A DNA stretch of 64,000 bases. Origin: an uncultured Ruminococcus sp. (GTDB lineage: Bacteria > Bacillota > Clostridia > Oscillospirales > Ruminococcaceae). The stretch is taken from positions 22,824 through 86,823 of the forward strand of contig CADAEJ010000005.1 of NCBI GenBank assembly GCA_902786965.1, given 5' to 3'. Position numbers and translations under genes: made by a program. The notes beneath the pieces were generated by a model. It was not told where the DNA came from. It saw only the letters and a program-made list of their open reading frames with translations, and searched no databases. Shown in pieces: positions 18,081 through 25,671 of the stretch; the stretch's first letter is position 1; every line of letters begins with the position of its first letter.

Positions 18081-19724
18081 ATGTATAATGTAAACAGCAT
18101 TCAGGCAGCACCCAATGTTATAGTTATTCCCGCATTATCAAAAGAAGAAATATCTATATCAAAACGCAGACAGAAAAGAGTTGCTGCCTACTGCAGAGTA
18201 TCCACAGATCAGGAAGAACAGCAAAACAGCTATCAGACACAGATAGCATACTACACAGACTACATTAATTCCAAGCCCGAGTGGTGTATGGCAGGTATTT
18301 ATGCCGATGAAGGAATCTCTGGTACACAGACCAAGAAGCGAACACAATTCAATCGGATGATAAAACGGTGCAAGCAAAAGAAGATCGACCTTATATTGTG
18401 CAAATCCATATCAAGATTTGCAAGAAACACAGTCGATTGTCTTGAATACATAAGGCAGCTGCGTTCTTTGGGAATCGGCGTAATGTTTGAAAAGGAAAAC
18501 ATAGATACGCTGAATATGACCAGTGAATTCATCATTGCCCTTTACGGCTCATTTGCTCAGGCTGAGTCCGAGTCTATCAGCAAAAATATAACATGGGGCA
18601 TCGAAAAGCAGTTCCGTGAGGGCAAAGTACGGTATCAGATGAACAATGTACTCGGTTACCGCATGGGCTCGGACGGGAAGCCGTATATCATTGAAAAGGA
18701 AGCACAGATCGTCAGGAGAATATATGATCTGTTTCTTGAGGGAATGAGTCTTGAACGGATCGCCGACATAATGGAGAGTGAGGGTGCAAGAAGGCGAAAC
18801 GGCAGATCTGATTGGCAAAAAAACAATGTAAGGTCGATCCTTAACAACGAAAAATATGTCGGTGATGCCATTCTTCAGAAAAGCTATACTACCGACTGCA
18901 TAACTCACAAGCGTTCTATCAATTATGGAGATAAGGCAAAATACCTCGTCCACGACTGCCACGATGCCATAATAGACAGGGATACATACAACAGGGCTCA
19001 ACAGGAAATAGCCAAGAGAAGCTCCGTTATCAAGCGCAGTGACAAGACAAAGACCGACCACGGCAAATACTCCAGCATATACGCTCTGAGTGAGCTGCTC
19101 ATCTGCGGTGAATGCGGCTCGTCATACCGCAGAGTGACATGGAATGTACATGGCAAAAAATCTATAGTGTGGCGCTGTATAAACCGCCTCGATCACGGGA
19201 CAAGGTACTGCAAGGACTCACCTTCCATACACGAGGACAAACTCCACGCTGCGATTGCCAAAGCAATGAACAAGGTGTATACAGGCGACAGCGAGTTTAT
19301 GAGCATAGTTGATCAAAACATAGAGAGTGTCCTTTCAGAAGCCGATGAGATCGGTCAGGCTATCTCAAAGATGGAATCAAGGATCAAGGAAATAGAAAAG
19401 CAGCGTGATAACCTCATAGAACTTGTAACAATAGGAGCTATGGATATTGAGGCATCAGATGGTAAGTTCAAAGCACTAAAAGATGAAGAATCATATCTGC
19501 GTCAGCAGATCTTGCAGCTCAAAGAACAAGCAAAAACCAGTGATGACCTTCGCCACACTCTCTCACTTATATCCGAGGAACTGAAAAGATATGGTGACAG
19601 CATCATTGAATATGATGATATAGCTGTACGCAAGGTCATCGACTGTATCAAGGTAATGTCAAAAACTAAAATTATTATATCATTCAAGGGCGGGTTTGAG
19701 ATGGAAGCTGACATAGAGCCATAG
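18081..19724 (+). CDS. Large serine recombinase 3
   Basis: A 547-residue protein, again full length: catalytic domain with AAYCRVSTDQ (nucleophile Ser41) and KSISRFARNTVDCLEYI, DNA-binding domain (NNVLGYRMGSDGKPYI, MESEGARRRNGR), zinc ribbon (CGECGSSYRR ... WRCINR ... YCKD) and a C-terminal coiled coil (about 425-480). AAAGGAG overlaps the end of recombinase 2, six bases separate the genes, so the trio is one operon. It is the last gene that clearly belongs to the element, so the right attachment site should lie soon after it. Confidence 0.93.
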   Translation: MYNVNSIQAAPNVIVIPALSKEEISISKRRQKRVAAYCRVSTDQEEQQNSYQTQIAYYTDYINSKPEWCMAGIYADEGISGTQTKKRTQFNRMIKRCKQKKIDLILCKSISRFARNTVDCLEYIRQLRSLGIGVMFEKENIDTLNMTSEFIIALYGSFAQAESESISKNITWGIEKQFREGKVRYQMNNVLGYRMGSDGKPYIIEKEAQIVRRIYDLFLEGMSLERIADIMESEGARRRNGRSDWQKNNVRSILNNEKYVGDAILQKSYTTDCITHKRSINYGDKAKYLVHDCHDAIIDRDTYNRAQQEIAKRSSVIKRSDKTKTDHGKYSSIYALSELLICGECGSSYRRVTWNVHGKKSIVWRCINRLDHGTRYCKDSPSIHEDKLHAAIAKAMNKVYTGDSEFMSIVDQNIESVLSEADEIGQAISKMESRIKEIEKQRDNLIELVTIGAMDIEASDGKFKALKDEESYLRQQILQLKEQAKTSDDLRHTLSLISEELKRYGDSIIEYDDIAVRKVIDCIKVMSKTKIIISFKGGFEMEADIEP

Positions 19725-19961
19725 CCGCCACAGCGACTCAGAGCAATTTTAAGGCACTTTTAGCTTTCAGGCGTAAGTTTCAGAGTCAGACGCCAGGACG
19801 GCATACAGAGCATTTCTGTGCGTCTGAGAGCAAATTGTGCAGAGAGAAGCATATCACGCACAAACTCTGACTCATCTCATCTTGACTGATAACCAAAAAT
19901 GGTGTATGCTTTGATACAATGAACAATTGGAAATACAAAGACCAAAAGTGAGGTGAACATT
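19725..19961. other. Possible right end of the element
   Basis: A 237-base stretch without a gene after the last recombinase. It holds related inverted segments CAGAGTCAGACG, GCGTCTGAGAG and ACTCTGACTC (about 19780-19870) that could pair with one another or serve as recombinase sites. The attachment-site core cannot be fixed without the left end or an empty site. Confidence 0.3.
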
Positions 19962-20267
19962 ATGCCTGAACTTATATCCAACTACGGTTGGGCAAGAATC
20001 GAGAAAATTGAGCCGGTAAGAGACTTGAGTACTGACGAATTGGAAAAACGGCAGCTTTATCTTGGCTTTGAGGGAAATCTGCTATTATTTGAAAGTCAGG
20101 TCAAACACCCCGGTGAACAGTTCATCTACATTTTTAATGGAAAAAAGTACTTCCACACAAGCTGTGGCACGTTCTCAATACATGATGATTTGATAGAGTT
20201 GGAGACTCGGAATAGTAGATACACTTTCATCCTTATACATAACGATGCAGATTCAAAATTACAATGA
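19962..20267 (+). CDS. Hypothetical protein
   Basis: A 101-residue soluble protein, rich in beta-strand-like segments (LYLGFEGNLLLFESQ, FIYIFNGKKYFHTSC, RYTFILIHND). The ATG at 19962 follows GTGAGGTGA. No signal peptide, membrane helix or known motif is seen. It lies at the probable element boundary with its own terminator, so it could be element cargo or the first chromosomal gene. Confidence 0.55.
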   Translation: MPELISNYGWARIEKIEPVRDLSTDELEKRQLYLGFEGNLLLFESQVKHPGEQFIYIFNGKKYFHTSCGTFSIHDDLIELETRNSRYTFILIHNDADSKLQ

Positions 20268-20281
20268 CCGAGCATCAAAAA

Positions 20282-20320
20282 AACTTGCAGGGCATAAGAC
20301 AGTTCCTGCAAGTTTTCTCT
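20282..20320 (+). terminator. Terminator of the hypothetical gene
   Basis: Perfect 10-bp stem AACTTGCAGG (20282-20291) / CCTGCAAGTT (20305-20314) followed by TTCTCTTTG. Confidence 0.75.
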
Positions 20321-20398
20321 TTGTACAAAGTTTTGTACAGATAAAATGGCATAAAAATAAGCCTCAAAGGCTTTAAATACGGCATTTCCTGTTGTCAT

Positions 20399-20599
20399 CT
20401 AAATGGTTCGTGACTGAATAGACGCAAATACTATGATGAGGGCAATGAGTATCATCAGAAGCACGATCTTTATGACACGCTTTTTCTGCTTGCGGCGTTC
20501 TTCCTCGCTTTCGGCTTTCTTTTCTGCGACGACCTGCTGCGCTATTTTCTCCGCAGTTTCCCACAGCTTATTGTTCTCGCTTACTGTTCTTTCGCTCAT
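20399..20599 (-). CDS. Small single-pass membrane protein
   Basis: A 66-residue protein. The start at 20599 is chosen because GAGGTGAG lies just upstream; a longer frame exists but lacks a ribosome site. Residues 1-43 are a charged helix rich in Glu and Lys (AEKIAQQVVAEKKAESEEERRKQKK), and residues 44-62 are one hydrophobic helix near the C-terminus, giving a tail-anchored shape. No family is recognised. Confidence 0.55.
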   Translation of the reverse strand: MSERTVSENNKLWETAEKIAQQVVAEKKAESEEERRKQKKRVIKIVLLMILIALIIVFASIQSRTI

Positions 20600-20695
20600 T
20601 ACACTCACCTCGATTCCTTGGTTTATTGTTTTAAACATTGGACTTTTTTGCCAAAAGGGTGCACTTGCCCCTTGTAGACATATTTTCTCTCTTAT

Positions 20696-20724
20696 ATTAT
20701 ACAATAAAAGTGCGTATTTGGCAA
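20696..20724 (-). promoter_or_regulatory. Promoter of the small membrane protein gene
   Basis: On the minus strand TTGCCA (20724-20719), a 17-base spacer and TATAAT (20701-20696). The rest of 20725-20887 holds no supported gene. Confidence 0.65.
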
Positions 20725-20887
20725 TAAGCATATTTGACAAAATTGCACAAAGATGATTGTGTATCTTATGAATTTATTTCACAATTTTAACGATAAGCCA
20801 TTTGGTCAGATATATGGTGATCCGATTATATTATACTATATTAGTATGACAAGCTGATGATAACCTGCTAAAAATGCTGCGCAGCGA

Positions 20888-20924
20888 TAAAAAAATCGAC
20901 ATCCGCCAAAGGGCAGATGCCGAT
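20888..20924 (-). terminator. Terminator of the YtrA-type ABC operon
   Basis: Stem 20895-20907 / 20912-20924 (13 positions, one mismatch and a wobble on the minus strand) with an A-run on plus at 20888-20895, which is a T-run on minus. A second small hairpin AAAGAGCG/CGCTCTTT (20933-20961) overlaps the stop codon of the last gene. Confidence 0.75.
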
Positions 20925-20959
20925 CATTATTTAAAGAGCGCGGGATAGTATAACGCTCT

Positions 20960-21718
20960 TTATTGCTGGGTAGTTCTCTTATAGCCGAACATCAAAGCGT
21001 TTTTGTTCAGCTCCAGCTTCCTTGCGAGGATGATCTGGACGATCGTACAAACGACCGATGTTACTGCCAGCAGGCACAGTACGAATGCGCCCGTGCTTGA
21101 GAACATACTGCTTGCTGCGCTTCTCAAGCCGCTTACGATGGTCCTTCCGAACATGAACAGCGACATATACGCTAACCAGAATATTACCCAAGCCCATTTG
21201 CCGCACTTTAAGCACACGGTCATAAAGAGTGCGCCTGCGATGCCGATGCAGTAGTAGACGAGAAGCTGGAATGCAAATGCGAGTGCCAGACCTGCGATAT
21301 CGGTGCCTGTCTTTACTATGCCAAAGATCTTGATAAGCGGGCTGAAAGAATAGTTAAGTCCCAGGCCGGGGCAAACGCCCGAAAGCAGTGCCTCTGCTGC
21401 GAAGTTTACAGCGGCGAACACAACTGTGCTTATCAGCAGTGATGCAAACACGGTTTTGAGCGCCGATCTTCTTGAACGGTTGAGGCAGATGCTCATATTT
21501 GCGCATTCACTCGAAACAGTTACCGCGCTTATGAACATCCAGAATGCGAGGGGCACGGTAGTTATGTTGTTCAAAGCCTTTTCTCTTGCGGGCGGATCGA
21601 GGAATACTGCCGAGAATATGATAACGCCAATGCTTATTACTGCGGCGATACAAACGGCGATAAAACTTTGTACAATGGTCGATTTTTTGAGTACATAGCG
21701 CATCAGATCATTTTTCAT
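20960..21718 (-). CDS. ABC-2-like membrane permease, last operon gene
   Basis: A 252-residue integral membrane protein with about six hydrophobic helices (for example VQSFIAVCIAAVISIGVIIF, LAFWMFISAVTVSS, ASLLISTVVFAAVNF, LLVYYCIGIAGALFMTVC). It ends with a charged tail. Similar size and layout to the upstream gene suggest a pair of transmembrane subunits for the ATPase two genes upstream. Substrate unknown; YtrA-type operons often respond to cell-envelope stress. GGGGGAAAAG precedes the start. Confidence 0.7.
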   Translation of the reverse strand: MKNDLMRYVLKKSTIVQSFIAVCIAAVISIGVIIFSAVFLDPPAREKALNNITTVPLAFWMFISAVTVSSECANMSICLNRSRRSALKTVFASLLISTVVFAAVNFAAEALLSGVCPGLGLNYSFSPLIKIFGIVKTGTDIAGLALAFAFQLLVYYCIGIAGALFMTVCLKCGKWAWVIFWLAYMSLFMFGRTIVSGLRSAASSMFSSTGAFVLCLLAVTSVVCTIVQIILARKLELNKNALMFGYKRTTQQ

Positions 21719-21731
21719 TTTCTTTTCCCCC

Positions 21732-22505
21732 TTATGCTGCTTTTACAGCGCTTTTGCTGTCAAGCGTCTGTGTTTTTATCAGCTTCCACTGTGCCACGAG
21801 CATTATCACGAGAAGCGTGCCGAGAACTGCGATAGAGATCCACTTTGACGAAAGCATGATAAGTGTGATAAGAATACCTGCTGCTGCGAAGAAGCAAAGT
21901 ATGCTTGCAAATACCACGCCTGCGCCCTTGAACCTTGAAAGGAAATTCAGCAGCAGCGAGCCGATAAGTGCGAACAGCAGCGAGCCGAAGAGCATAAGAA
22001 GTATGCCGCTGATAATGCCCTGTGATGCGGCCATATTCTTTGAAAAGAGTGCTGTATTGAAGGCGACATCTCTGAACTTATCAGAAAGCACGGAATACCT
22101 GCCTGTGCAAAGCTTTGAGAAGATAAGATTTACACCCATTCTTGCGGGAAATACTGTTGCGGTTATAAGACCTGCGCTTATCAGCTCGGACAGGAGCGTT
22201 GCGCGGTGCAGATGCTTTCTGGTGACGTTGACCTGAAGCGAGAGGCTGAACATCTGCGCTGTGAAGGCAAGTCCGAAGCCGAGTGCGGCTACCATTGCCA
22301 TAAGTCCGACAGGCGAAACAACGCTTATTTTATCTATCTGCTCCTGGGTTACGGTGCTGCTCTTTTTATACAGGTCATCAAGATCTCCTCTTGCGTCCTG
22401 GAACTCGATGAACGAGAATATTGCAACTATCACCGCGAAAACCGCTACCAGCGATAATACTTCTTTTATATTCCAGGTAGTGCGGAGTAATTTCTTTGTA
22501 TACAT
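21732..22505 (-). CDS. ABC-2-like membrane permease
   Basis: A 257-residue membrane protein with about six helices (VLSLVAVFAVIVAIFSFIEF, VGLMAMVAALGFGLAFTAQMFS, GIISGILLMLFGSLLFALIGSLLL, VVFASILCFFAAAGILITLIML, ISIAVLGTLLVIMLVAQW). It has an arginine-containing loop (LQVNVTRKHLHRATLL) like that in ABC-2 permeases paired with YtrB-type ATPases. It lies 13 bases from the next permease and 22 from the ATPase gene, so all are co-transcribed. Confidence 0.72.
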   Translation of the reverse strand: MYTKKLLRTTWNIKEVLSLVAVFAVIVAIFSFIEFQDARGDLDDLYKKSSTVTQEQIDKISVVSPVGLMAMVAALGFGLAFTAQMFSLSLQVNVTRKHLHRATLLSELISAGLITATVFPARMGVNLIFSKLCTGRYSVLSDKFRDVAFNTALFSKNMAASQGIISGILLMLFGSLLFALIGSLLLNFLSRFKGAGVVFASILCFFAAAGILITLIMLSSKWISIAVLGTLLVIMLVAQWKLIKTQTLDSKSAVKAA

Positions 22506-22527
22506 TTTATCTATCCCCCATTTGTTC

Positions 22528-23373
22528 TCAATCGTTTGTCATTCTGATAAACAGGCTTTGCAGGCTTGCCTTTGAGATCTCAAGTCCCTGCGGAACGTTT
22601 TCAGCCTTGCCCTTGACGTATGCAGACTTGATGCCGCCGACGTTATCGCTGCCGATAACGGTCTTGCCTGCGGTGTACTTATCGACCAGCTCGGCAGGTC
22701 CTGTGACAGTGTAGGAATCCTGCATTATCTTTTCGGTGTCCTCTGCGGTGACGAGTCTGCCCTTGTCGATGATTATTGCTTTTTCGATAAGGCTTGCACA
22801 CTCGTCGATGAGGTGGGTGGAGATCACGAAGGTACTGCCGGTATTGGCATAGCGGTCGATGAGCTCCTTATAGAAAAGCTCTCTGTGATTGGGGTCAAGA
22901 CCCAGAACAGGCTCGTCAAAGAATATGTAGTCAGCACCCGATGCAAGCGCGATTATGAGCTTTGAGATGCTTGAATAGCCTGTGGAGAGCGACATCAGCT
23001 TTTTCTTGACGTCAAGCTCGAATTTTTCTGCAAGGGCGAAGGCGTAGTCCTCGTCAAGTGCGGGGTAAAACTCCTTTACCAGCTTGACTGCGTCCTTGAA
23101 CTTTCTGTCAACGGGGAGCAGGTTATGCTCGCTCATGGTGAAGATCTTGCGCAGTGCCTCGTCGTTCTCGATGGACATCTCGCCGTCTACGAAGATCTCG
23201 CCCGAGGTCGGGAAGATGCGGTTTGAGATGAGGTTTACCATGGTCGATTTGCCTGCGCCGTTCCTGCCGAGCAGTCCGTAGATCTTGCCGTACTCTATGG
23301 TCAGCGAGATATTCTCAAGTGCTTTGGTGTCCTTATAGTGCTTTGTAAGATTTTTAAGTTCTATCCCTCTCAT
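22528..23373 (-). CDS. ABC transporter ATP-binding protein (YtrB-like)
   Basis: A 281-residue ATPase: Walker A GRNGAGKST at 36-44, signature LSTGY at 129-133, Walker B YIFFDEP at 149-155 with a D-loop GLDP, and switch His in VISTHLIDE. A C-terminal extension of about 70 residues follows. It is of the kind paired with GntR regulators of the YtrA subfamily. It drives the two permeases downstream; the substrate is not predictable from sequence. GGGGATAA lies before the ATG, and only five bases separate it from the regulator gene. Confidence 0.9.
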   Translation of the reverse strand: MRGIELKNLTKHYKDTKALENISLTIEYGKIYGLLGRNGAGKSTMVNLISNRIFPTSGEIFVDGEMSIENDEALRKIFTMSEHNLLPVDRKFKDAVKLVKEFYPALDEDYAFALAEKFELDVKKKLMSLSTGYSSISKLIIALASGADYIFFDEPVLGLDPNHRELFYKELIDRYANTGSTFVISTHLIDECASLIEKAIIIDKGRLVTAEDTEKIMQDSYTVTGPAELVDKYTAGKTVIGSDNVGGIKSAYVKGKAENVPQGLEISKASLQSLFIRMTND

Positions 23374-23378
23374 TTTTA

Positions 23379-23738
23379 TTATCCCCTTTCGATAAGTTCG
23401 ATTATGTCTTTTTTGGTAAGTCCGAGCTTGGCTGCTTCATCAAGCATTTTTCTGATATACTCGCCGAAGAACTCCGACTGTCTTTCTTTTTTCAGCGTTT
23501 CAACTGCTCCTTGTGATACAAACATTCCCAATCCCCTTTTCTTATAGATGATGCCTTTGTCTACCAGCATATTCACACCCTTGAGCGCAGTCGCGGGATT
23601 GATCTTCAGGTTCACCGACATTTCTGTGGTTGACGGTATCTGCTCCCCCTCTTTGATGGCTCCCGAAATGATACTGTCGCTCAGCCAATCCGCCAGCTGT
23701 ACGAAGATCGGCTTTTCGCTTTCAAAGTTTATCTGCAT
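23379..23738 (-). CDS. GntR regulator, YtrA subfamily
   Basis: A 119-residue protein. Residues 1-70 are the GntR winged helix (IFVQLADWLSDSIISGAIKEGEQIPSTTEMSVNLKINPATALKGVNML). The short C-terminal tail of about 45 residues, with no ligand-binding domain, is characteristic of the YtrA subfamily. Such proteins repress their own ABC-transporter operon and respond to envelope stress. AAAGGAGG precedes the ATG, and a palindromic operator overlaps the promoter about 200 bases upstream. Confidence 0.88.
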   Translation of the reverse strand: MQINFESEKPIFVQLADWLSDSIISGAIKEGEQIPSTTEMSVNLKINPATALKGVNMLVDKGIIYKKRGLGMFVSQGAVETLKKERQSEFFGEYIRKMLDEAAKLGLTKKDIIELIERG

Positions 23739-23799
23739 TATCTGTCCTCCTTTAGATCGTCTTTCTCTCTTTTGTTCTTATCCTTGTTTTATGTTTTGT

Positions 23800-23886
23800 T
23801 CAGCGCTGCTTTTGCTTTTTATCTTTATAGGCAAAATACAGATGGCGCAGCATAAGCGCTATGAGCGGTAAAAATCCTATCAGCAT
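23800..23886 (-). CDS. 28-residue leader membrane peptide
   Basis: ATG at 23886 has a perfect AGGAGG seven bases upstream and reads 28 codons: a hydrophobic helix (MLIGFLPLIALMLRHLYFAY) and a basic tail rich in Lys and Gln. It lies between the operon promoter and the GntR gene, so it would be the first gene of the transcript. The ribosome site, helix and basic tail argue for a real microprotein, perhaps a partner of the transporter or a translated leader. Confidence 0.55.
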   Translation of the reverse strand: MLIGFLPLIALMLRHLYFAYKDKKQKQR

Positions 23887-23938
23887 ATCTCTTCCTCCTG
23901 TGTGTTTGTTGTTCCTTCTTTGGTTAGTTTGTTTGTGG

Positions 23939-23960
23939 GTTAATTACCTCTGTAACTAAC
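23939..23960 (-). promoter_or_regulatory. Palindromic operator of the GntR/ABC operon
   Basis: GTTAATTAC-CTCT-GTAACTAAC, 9-base arms with one mismatch, touching the -10 hexamer. Its half-site GTTAGTTA recurs three times at 24101-24152. Position and symmetry suit binding by the YtrA-type regulator. Confidence 0.65.
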
Positions 23961-23987
23961 TATATCACTAACTACCCTTTTTGTCAA
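23959..23987 (-). promoter_or_regulatory. Promoter of the GntR/ABC operon
   Basis: On the minus strand TTGACA (23987-23982), a 17-base spacer and TATAGT (23964-23959). Apart from the operator, the leader gene and the terminator at 24064-24097, the 411 bases between the GntR and sortase genes hold nothing else recognised. Confidence 0.8.
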
Positions 23988-24063
23988 GCCCTTTTTTGAT
24001 ATTTTTTTAAATTATTTTTCCGTAAGCTGCAAATAACGCGCATTTACGCTGTTTTTAGGGCAC

Positions 24064-24097
24064 AAAAAAATCATCGGCAAGGTGTCTTACCGATGAT
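24064..24097 (-). terminator. Terminator of the pilus operon
   Basis: 12-bp stem ATCATCGGCAAG (24070-24081) / CTTACCGATGAT (24086-24097), with a seven-base T-run on the minus strand. It lies 53 bases after the last sortase gene. Confidence 0.85.
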
Positions 24098-24100
24098 GAG

Positions 24101-24152
24101 GTTAGTTATTTGGAGTAATCAGGTTAGTTATTGGGGGTGATCAGGTTAGTTA
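24101..24152. repeat. Three GTTAGTTA half-sites spaced 22 bases apart
   Basis: GTTAGTTA at 24101-24108, 24123-24130 and 24145-24152, each preceded by G and with similar spacers. The third covers the stop codon of the sortase gene. The word equals the half-site of the nearby GntR operator and the period is about two helical turns. Confidence 0.5.
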
Positions 24153-24773
24153 GTCTGTTATCCTGCACCGCACCGTAAAGCGCTCGCTGCCTGAATAATT
24201 ACAGGTATAGAGCGAGAGGTCATAGCTGCTTTGCACCATATCCGTGACCTGTTCGGGCTTGAGCATTTCGGTATCCTCTACTCTGTACGAGTAGGTCTCG
24301 CCGTTCATATTGGTGAACAGCACGGTGTCTTTCTTTTTCAGCTGTTTGAGCTTTTCAAAACCGCTGTTGAAGTTATGGCCTGCGATAACGAGGTCGTCCG
24401 TTTCGAGCGAGCCGTAATAGCGGCAGGGTGCGATATTCAGCTTATCGTAGCTGAAGGTATTGAAAACGGGCATTTTCAGGTCGGCGGCGGGTACGGTGAG
24501 GTATCCGATACAGTCATTTCCATCGACCTCGACCACGGGCATATGCTTTTTGACTGCCTCTATCGCGGGGGCTTCGCTGCTGTCAGGGTGCAGTGATGAT
24601 GCGTTTTCGTGCTGTGCGATAGCATTTTCGACCTGCGTTTGAAGCTTATCGGCAGATCGCTTTGCCTTGCTGCTTTGGTGGTAGTTCCACCACACAAGCG
24701 CCGCGCAGGCTGCTATCATAAGCGAGCCGATGATGATAAGCGCGGTCGACACGCGGTTTGCACGCTTATTCAT
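24150..24773 (-). CDS. Sortase, second sortase of the pilus operon
   Basis: A 207-residue protein with an N-terminal membrane anchor (ALIIIGSLMIAACAALVWW, about 11-29). The sortase fold covers residues 80-207: catalytic His in VIAGHNF, Cys in LSLYTCNYSGS and Arg in ERFTVRC. It is short and lacks the C-terminal helix of class C enzymes, so it may be the housekeeping-type or anchoring sortase for this pilus, perhaps near classes B or D. It overlaps the minor pilin gene by eight bases. Confidence 0.85.
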   Translation of the reverse strand: MNKRANRVSTALIIIGSLMIAACAALVWWNYHQSSKAKRSADKLQTQVENAIAQHENASSLHPDSSEAPAIEAVKKHMPVVEVDGNDCIGYLTVPAADLKMPVFNTFSYDKLNIAPCRYYGSLETDDLVIAGHNFNSGFEKLKQLKKKDTVLFTNMNGETYSYRVEDTEMLKPEQVTDMVQSSYDLSLYTCNYSGSERFTVRCRITD

Positions 24774-25671
24774 TGCCGTTTCTCTTTACTGTGCGGATAA
24801 CTATGCCCACGATGATGAGCAAAAGTCCGCCGCAGGCAAGCACGGGTACAGGCCATTTCAGCTGACCTGTCGGGATAAGCGCGCGGGTGTTATAGATGGT
24901 GTAGGTATTGCCGTTTTGCGAATATGTAACGGTATAGTCCTTGGGCACCTGCTGCTCTCTGACAGACCATTTCTTTGTGCTGTCAAGGTCATTCCACTGA
25001 TGAGTCCAGCCGTTTTCGCTGCTCAATTCCACGGACGCGAACACGCTGCCGTCGCACAAAAGCTCGGCGGTGATGCTATGCGGTCGGTTCTGACCGTCAT
25101 CGTTCCATATTTTCTTTACGGTGATGTCCATACTCTTATCCTCGCTGATCTGGCCGAACTTCGGCTTGGCGATAAGGTTGAACTCCCACTTGCCGTTATT
25201 ATCGTACGGCAGCACTGCAAGGAACGGCATAAAGCGCTCGTACTTTGTATTGCCCTTGATCTCGGAAATAAGGTACACGCCTGCTGTGAGGTCATCAAAC
25301 TGTGTTCTGCCCGTATTATCGGTATACTTTGTCTCGCCGCTGATGGAATTATCAAGCGCATACTGAAAGAGCTTTTTTGCGATCTCGAGCGACTTTACGT
25401 CATCAAGCGTTTTGGCAAATCCCGAAAAGCTGTCGGTGCAGGTATAGACGATCTTTCCATCGACAAGCTTTGCATCTGCTACGCGGTAGATAGTAACATC
25501 TGCATTTTCGATAGGCGTTTTATCCTTTTCGCTTTCAAGCAGGATACCGATGATGCCTTTTTTATTCAGATCCGGCTCGCCTTGACCGAGCGCGCTGACG
25601 CTTGCGGACATTGCGGTAAGGAGAGCTATCAGCAGCAGGAAGCTCAAAAATATTCTATTGTGTTTCTTCAC
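24766..25671 (-). CDS. Minor pilin or pilus base subunit, Cna-B type
   Basis: A 301-residue secreted protein with a signal peptide (RIFLSFLLLIALLTAMSASVSA). Residues 35-170 form a pilin-like domain with GVYLISEI, the E-box pattern. Residues about 172-255 form a Cna-B domain (VKKIWNDDGQNRP ... WSVREQQVPKDYTVTY). It ends in a sorting signal IPTGQ, a hydrophobic helix and KRNGNE. IPTGQ departs from LPXTG, which may make it the substrate of the second sortase and the wall-anchoring base subunit. It overlaps the class C sortase gene by 17 bases. Confidence 0.82.
   Translation of the reverse strand: MKKHNRIFLSFLLLIALLTAMSASVSALGQGEPDLNKKGIIGILLESEKDKTPIENADVTIYRVADAKLVDGKIVYTCTDSFSGFAKTLDDVKSLEIAKKLFQYALDNSISGETKYTDNTGRTQFDDLTAGVYLISEIKGNTKYERFMPFLAVLPYDNNGKWEFNLIAKPKFGQISEDKSMDITVKKIWNDDGQNRPHSITAELLCDGSVFASVELSSENGWTHQWNDLDSTKKWSVREQQVPKDYTVTYSQNGNTYTIYNTRALIPTGQLKWPVPVLACGGLLLIIVGIVIRTVKRNGNE

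Larger units (their letters stand above)
1..19960. mobile_element. Right part of an integrative element (boundaries approximate)
   Basis: Tandem serine recombinases, a self-cleaving repressor, a sigma-like regulator and SHOCT-, DUF3789- and DinG-like genes are a typical accessory module of clostridial integrative or conjugative elements. The region is AT-richer than the flanking chromosome. No conjugation genes are in view, and the left end lies outside. The right end is placed near 19.7-19.96 kb only because recombinase genes usually sit at element ends. Confidence 0.55.

Noticed and set aside
20768-20857. 29-codon plus-strand frame
   Set aside because: No ribosome site or promoter; composition looks random.
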